A DNA stretch of 64,000 nt, taken from assembly GCA_946222885.1 (NCBI GenBank), contig CAMIAK010000002.1, positions 62,001-126,000 on the forward strand, written 5' to 3'. Position numbers and translations under genes: made by a program. Under the pieces are notes generated by a model. The model saw nothing but the letters and a program-made list of their open reading frames with translations, made no database searches and had not been told where the DNA came from. The DNA is from an uncultured Nesterenkonia sp. Its GTDB lineage: Bacteria; Actinomycetota; Actinomycetes; Actinomycetales; Micrococcaceae. Below, in pieces: positions 61,303 to 64,000 of this stretch. Position 1 is the first letter of the stretch. Every line of letters begins with the position of its first letter.

Positions 61303-63471
61303 ATGCCGACACGGACCAGGACACCGGACGCGCCGCCGGCTTCGGCGCCCACGGTGCAGGACCGCAGCCACCACGCTGCGCGCTACCAGCCGGAGATCCA
61401 GGGACTGCGCGCCCTCGCGGTGATCCTGGTGGTCATCTATCACTTCTGGCCGGGACATCTGAGCGGCGGCTATGTGGGGGTCGACGTCTTCTTCGTGATC
61501 TCCGGCTACCTCATCACCGCGCATCTCTTCAAAGAGGCCTCCACCCGGGGGACGGTGCGGCTGAGCCGGTTCTGGGCCCGCCGCATCCGGCGCCTGCTGC
61601 CGCTGAGCCTGCTGGTGCTGCTGATCACTGCGGTGCTGACGGTGCTGGTGATGCCCAGCACCGAATGGCAGGCCACCCGCCGCCAGATCATCGCCTCCGC
61701 CCTCTACGTGCAGAACTGGGTCCTCGCCGGCGACTCCGTGGACTATTCCAAGATGGACCAGGGTGCCACCGCCGTGCAGCACTTCTGGTCCCTCTCGGTG
61801 GAGGAGCAGTTCTATGTGCTGTGGCCGCTGCTGCTGGTCCTGGTGCTGCTGGCCGCGGCTCTGGTGACCAAGGGACGTCACGGGCTGACCCGCGGCCGGG
61901 TCCGCCGGCTCTTCCTCTGGACCATGGGGCTGCTGGCCGCGGCATCGCTGGTCTTCTCCGTCTGGTTCACCGCCCAGGACCCGGCTCAGGCCTATTTCGT
62001 CACGCCCACACGCATCTGGGAGTTCGCCGCCGGCGGCTTGCTGGCCCTGATCATGGGGGCCAGCCAGTTCACCGGCCGCTGGGGAAACCTGCTGGGCTGG
62101 GCAGGCCTGGTCATGGTGCTGGCCTCCGCCGTCCTCTACGACGACCAGACCCCCTTCCCAGGCTGGACCGCGCTGCTGCCGGTGGTCGGCACCGTGCTGA
62201 TGATCCTCTGCGGAGGCAAGGAGCGGGGCACCGGGCTGCACTGGTGGATGTCCTTGAAACCCTCGCTGAAGCTGGGAGACTGGTCCTACGCCATCTATCT
62301 CTGGCACTGGCCGGTGGTGGTCATCGCGCCCTATGTCCACCCCGGGGCGGAGGAGTTCGCCGTCCAGCTGCTGCTGATCGGAGGGATCATCCTGCTCTCG
62401 GCCCTGAGCACCGAGTACTTCGAGAAGCCGCTGCGCCACGCCCAGGTCCTCCTTCCGACCTGGCGCTCCCTGGCCGCGGCGGGTGCCGGCATGGCCCTGG
62501 TGGTCTCCGCCGCCCACTATTCGGTGGAGCGGGTGGAGCGGGAGTTCCACGAGCCGGAGCTCTCCGAGGATCACCCCTGCTACGGCTTCCGTGCCTTGGA
62601 GCATCCGGACCAGTGCACCCCGCCGGAGGGGGAGCTGGGCCTGCTGCCCTCGCCCGCCGAGGTGGCCGAACAGCCGCAGAACCCTGTCTTCCCCGACTGC
62701 CAGGCGGACTCCGACCATGAGGGGGTTCAGGAATGCTGGCTGGGCGCTGAGGAGGAGGACGCCGACGGCGTCATCGCGGTCTTCGGAGACTCCCATGCCA
62801 CGATGTGGCTTCCCGCCCTGGACGAGATCGCCCAGCAGGAGGGCAAGCAGCTGCTGGTCATGACCCGTTCGGGCTGCTCGCCCCGGGCTTCGCTCTCCGA
62901 CGGCGACGACTCCTGCGGAGAGGCCAACCTCGAGATCCTGGAGCGGGTGGCCGAGGACGATGAGATCGGCACGGTGGTCGTCGCAGGAAGCCAGGTGCAC
63001 AGCGACTTCGGCGAGCCGGAGCTCGAAGTGGACCTGCCCGAGGGCATCGGCGACTCCTCCGCGGGGGCGAGCATGCTCACCCCCGTCCAGCACTGGCTGG
63101 ACGAGGGCAAGGAGGTCGTCGTCTTCGGGGAGACCCCGCGGATGAACGAGGAGCGCAACGATGACGAGACGCTGCCCGAATGCGTGGACCTCAGTCGCGA
63201 GGACCTCAGCGCCTGCAACGACGACCTCGAGGACACCCGGGTCGGGGACCGCTGGCTGACCCAGTCCGAGGAGCTCTTCGAGGATGAGGAGAACTACCAC
63301 TTCGTCTCCACCGAGGACCTGCTCTGCGATGAGGAGGAGGGGATCTGCTACGCCGTGCTCGGCGGGGCGATCACCTTCAACGACAACAGCCACGTCTCGC
63401 AGAACTTCGTCCGCTCAGCGACTGAGGAGATCCACCAGCGGATGGAGGAGGCACTCGCCTCCGGCGGCTGA
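61303..63471 (+). CDS. OafA/YrhL-type O-acyltransferase with SGNH domain (second copy)
   Basis: A 722-aa membrane acyltransferase. The acyltransferase-3 domain begins RYQPEIQGLRALAVILVVIYHFWPGHLSGGYVGVDVFFVISGYLIT, with VQHFWSLSVEEQFYVLWPLLL. The SGNH domain has GDSHATMWLPAL at about 495 and DNSHVSQNFVRSATEEI at the end. An acidic linker rich in Glu and Asp lies around 410-480. Composition is host-like, unlike the first copy at 38342. TACAGT eight bases before the ATG and no ribosome binding site suggest a possible leaderless start. It probably acylates the glycan made with WecB/WecC. Confidence 0.93.
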   Translation: MPTRTRTPDAPPASAPTVQDRSHHAARYQPEIQGLRALAVILVVIYHFWPGHLSGGYVGVDVFFVISGYLITAHLFKEASTRGTVRLSRFWARRIRRLLPLSLLVLLITAVLTVLVMPSTEWQATRRQIIASALYVQNWVLAGDSVDYSKMDQGATAVQHFWSLSVEEQFYVLWPLLLVLVLLAAALVTKGRHGLTRGRVRRLFLWTMGLLAAASLVFSVWFTAQDPAQAYFVTPTRIWEFAAGGLLALIMGASQFTGRWGNLLGWAGLVMVLASAVLYDDQTPFPGWTALLPVVGTVLMILCGGKERGTGLHWWMSLKPSLKLGDWSYAIYLWHWPVVVIAPYVHPGAEEFAVQLLLIGGIILLSALSTEYFEKPLRHAQVLLPTWRSLAAAGAGMALVVSAAHYSVERVEREFHEPELSEDHPCYGFRALEHPDQCTPPEGELGLLPSPAEVAEQPQNPVFPDCQADSDHEGVQECWLGAEEEDADGVIAVFGDSHATMWLPALDEIAQQEGKQLLVMTRSGCSPRASLSDGDDSCGEANLEILERVAEDDEIGTVVVAGSQVHSDFGEPELEVDLPEGIGDSSAGASMLTPVQHWLDEGKEVVVFGETPRMNEERNDDETLPECVDLSREDLSACNDDLEDTRVGDRWLTQSEELFEDEENYHFVSTEDLLCDEEEGICYAVLGGAITFNDNSHVSQNFVRSATEEIHQRMEEALASGG

Positions 63472-63521
63472 TCGGCGGCGTCCGGTCGCGGTGATCAGAC
63501 CACGACCCCCGGCGACGCCGC

Positions 63522-64000
63522 TCAGCTGCTCCTGCGGGCGGCCTTCCTGGCCTGCTCCAGCCGGGCGAAGAACTCCTGGATGCGCAGGCTCTCCCACTTC
63601 CTCGGGCCATAGTTGGCCAGCAGGTCCGCAAGGTTCTCCGCGGCCTCCAGCCACTGGTCCTCCGGGACGCGGCGCAGCTTGGAGAGATGCCACTGCTCGG
63701 TGAAGCGCTCCAGCCGGGTCCTGTTGTAGGCCTCCAGAAGCCCCACCTCACGCAGCCACCGGGCGCGTGCCTCGTCCAGCGCACGGTACTTGTCGAAGTA
63801 GCGGGCGTTGATGGTGTTGACCGTTGAGTTGCTGACCACGGCGTAATAGGTGTGGATCGGGGTGCGCACCGTACGGATCCGCTTGGCATAGTGCAGCATC
63901 TGCTGGAAGAAGTAGGTGTCCTGCCCGACTGCGCCCACCGGCTGCTCCAGCCCCAGGGACTGCAGCCATCCGGTGCGGGCCACCAGGGTCTGGATGCCGA
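63522..64000 (-). CDS. Glycosyltransferase, C-terminal part (runs off the window end)
   Basis: The last 158 residues of a protein whose start lies beyond base 64000. GIQTLVARTGWLQSLGLEQPVGAVGQDTYFFQQMLHYAKRIRTVRTPIHTYYAVVSNSTVN resembles the end of a GT2-family catalytic domain (a substrate-loop region with QDTYFFQQML and the following YYA). After it comes a helical tail typical of actinobacterial teichoic-acid or capsule glycosyltransferases (RLERFTEQWHLSKLRRVPEDQWLEAAENLADLLA). It is convergent with the OafA gene. The donor and acceptor cannot be inferred. Confidence 0.7.
   Translation of the reverse strand, partial: GIQTLVARTGWLQSLGLEQPVGAVGQDTYFFQQMLHYAKRIRTVRTPIHTYYAVVSNSTVNTINARYFDKYRALDEARARWLREVGLLEAYNRTRLERFTEQWHLSKLRRVPEDQWLEAAENLADLLANYGPRKWESLRIQEFFARLEQARKAARRSS

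Overview
The window is high-GC actinobacterial DNA, most likely from a member of the Micrococcales and plausibly Micrococcaceae (a Nesterenkonia- or Arthrobacter-like organism). The support is the gene order tig-clpP-clpP-clpX, the block gcvH-garA-ftsR-bifunctional nuclease-merR, mycothiol enzymes, a T-box in front of ileS, and a valS / ileS-folC-DUF4233 / ndk neighbourhood. The genus is an inference; I could run no search.

Positions 1-17,000 are mainly housekeeping: the start of malate:quinone oxidoreductase, an orphan Tat-type solute-binding protein, tRNA-Leu, a Bcp peroxiredoxin, tRNA-Lys and tRNA-Pro, trigger factor and the Clp protease genes, an LpqY-SugA-SugB type sugar importer without its ATPase, then gcvH, garA/odhI, two MerR regulators (one ftsR), a leaderless bifunctional nuclease and an orphan ParA. 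Positions 17,000-35,000 hold pyruvate carboxylase, a mycothiol redox pair (mycothione reductase plus a DsbA-like nitroreductase), an SDR, valS, mgtC, T-box-ileS, folC, DUF4233, a two-gene SatD/membrane-protein module behind an AT-rich palindrome, and ndk.

Positions 35,000-48,900 form a cell-surface polysaccharide locus: Wzt/Wzm exporter, a WbpA-like UDP-sugar dehydrogenase, an OafA-SGNH acyltransferase, two paralogous CphA/GshF-like ATP-grasp ligases flanking a cysteine-free asparagine-synthetase-like protein, a 946-aa double glycosyltransferase, and wecB. The part from about 38.3 to 47.6 kb is visibly less GC-rich, uses rare codons and looks acquired. My leading hypothesis is that it makes an amide- or peptide-decorated acidic glycan; this is the best candidate for something undescribed here. 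wecC, a second OafA-SGNH acyltransferase and a further glycosyltransferase lie at 60-64 kb, so WecB and WecC together could supply UDP-ManNAcA.

Positions 48,900-60,000 carry an accessory ATPase fused to a nuclease-like domain behind a cluster of TTAGACTAA-type palindromes, then smc, an MFS exporter, a GNAT acetyltransferase, an unrecognised membrane-anchored protein, amtB with a GlnR-type box, and ftsY. Several genes (at 3346, 14449, 40600 and 47720) have a TANNNT box 6-7 bases before the start codon and no ribosome binding site, which points to leaderless mRNAs. I saw no insertion sequences, CRISPR arrays or rRNA genes, and no gene-free stretch longer than 300 bases.
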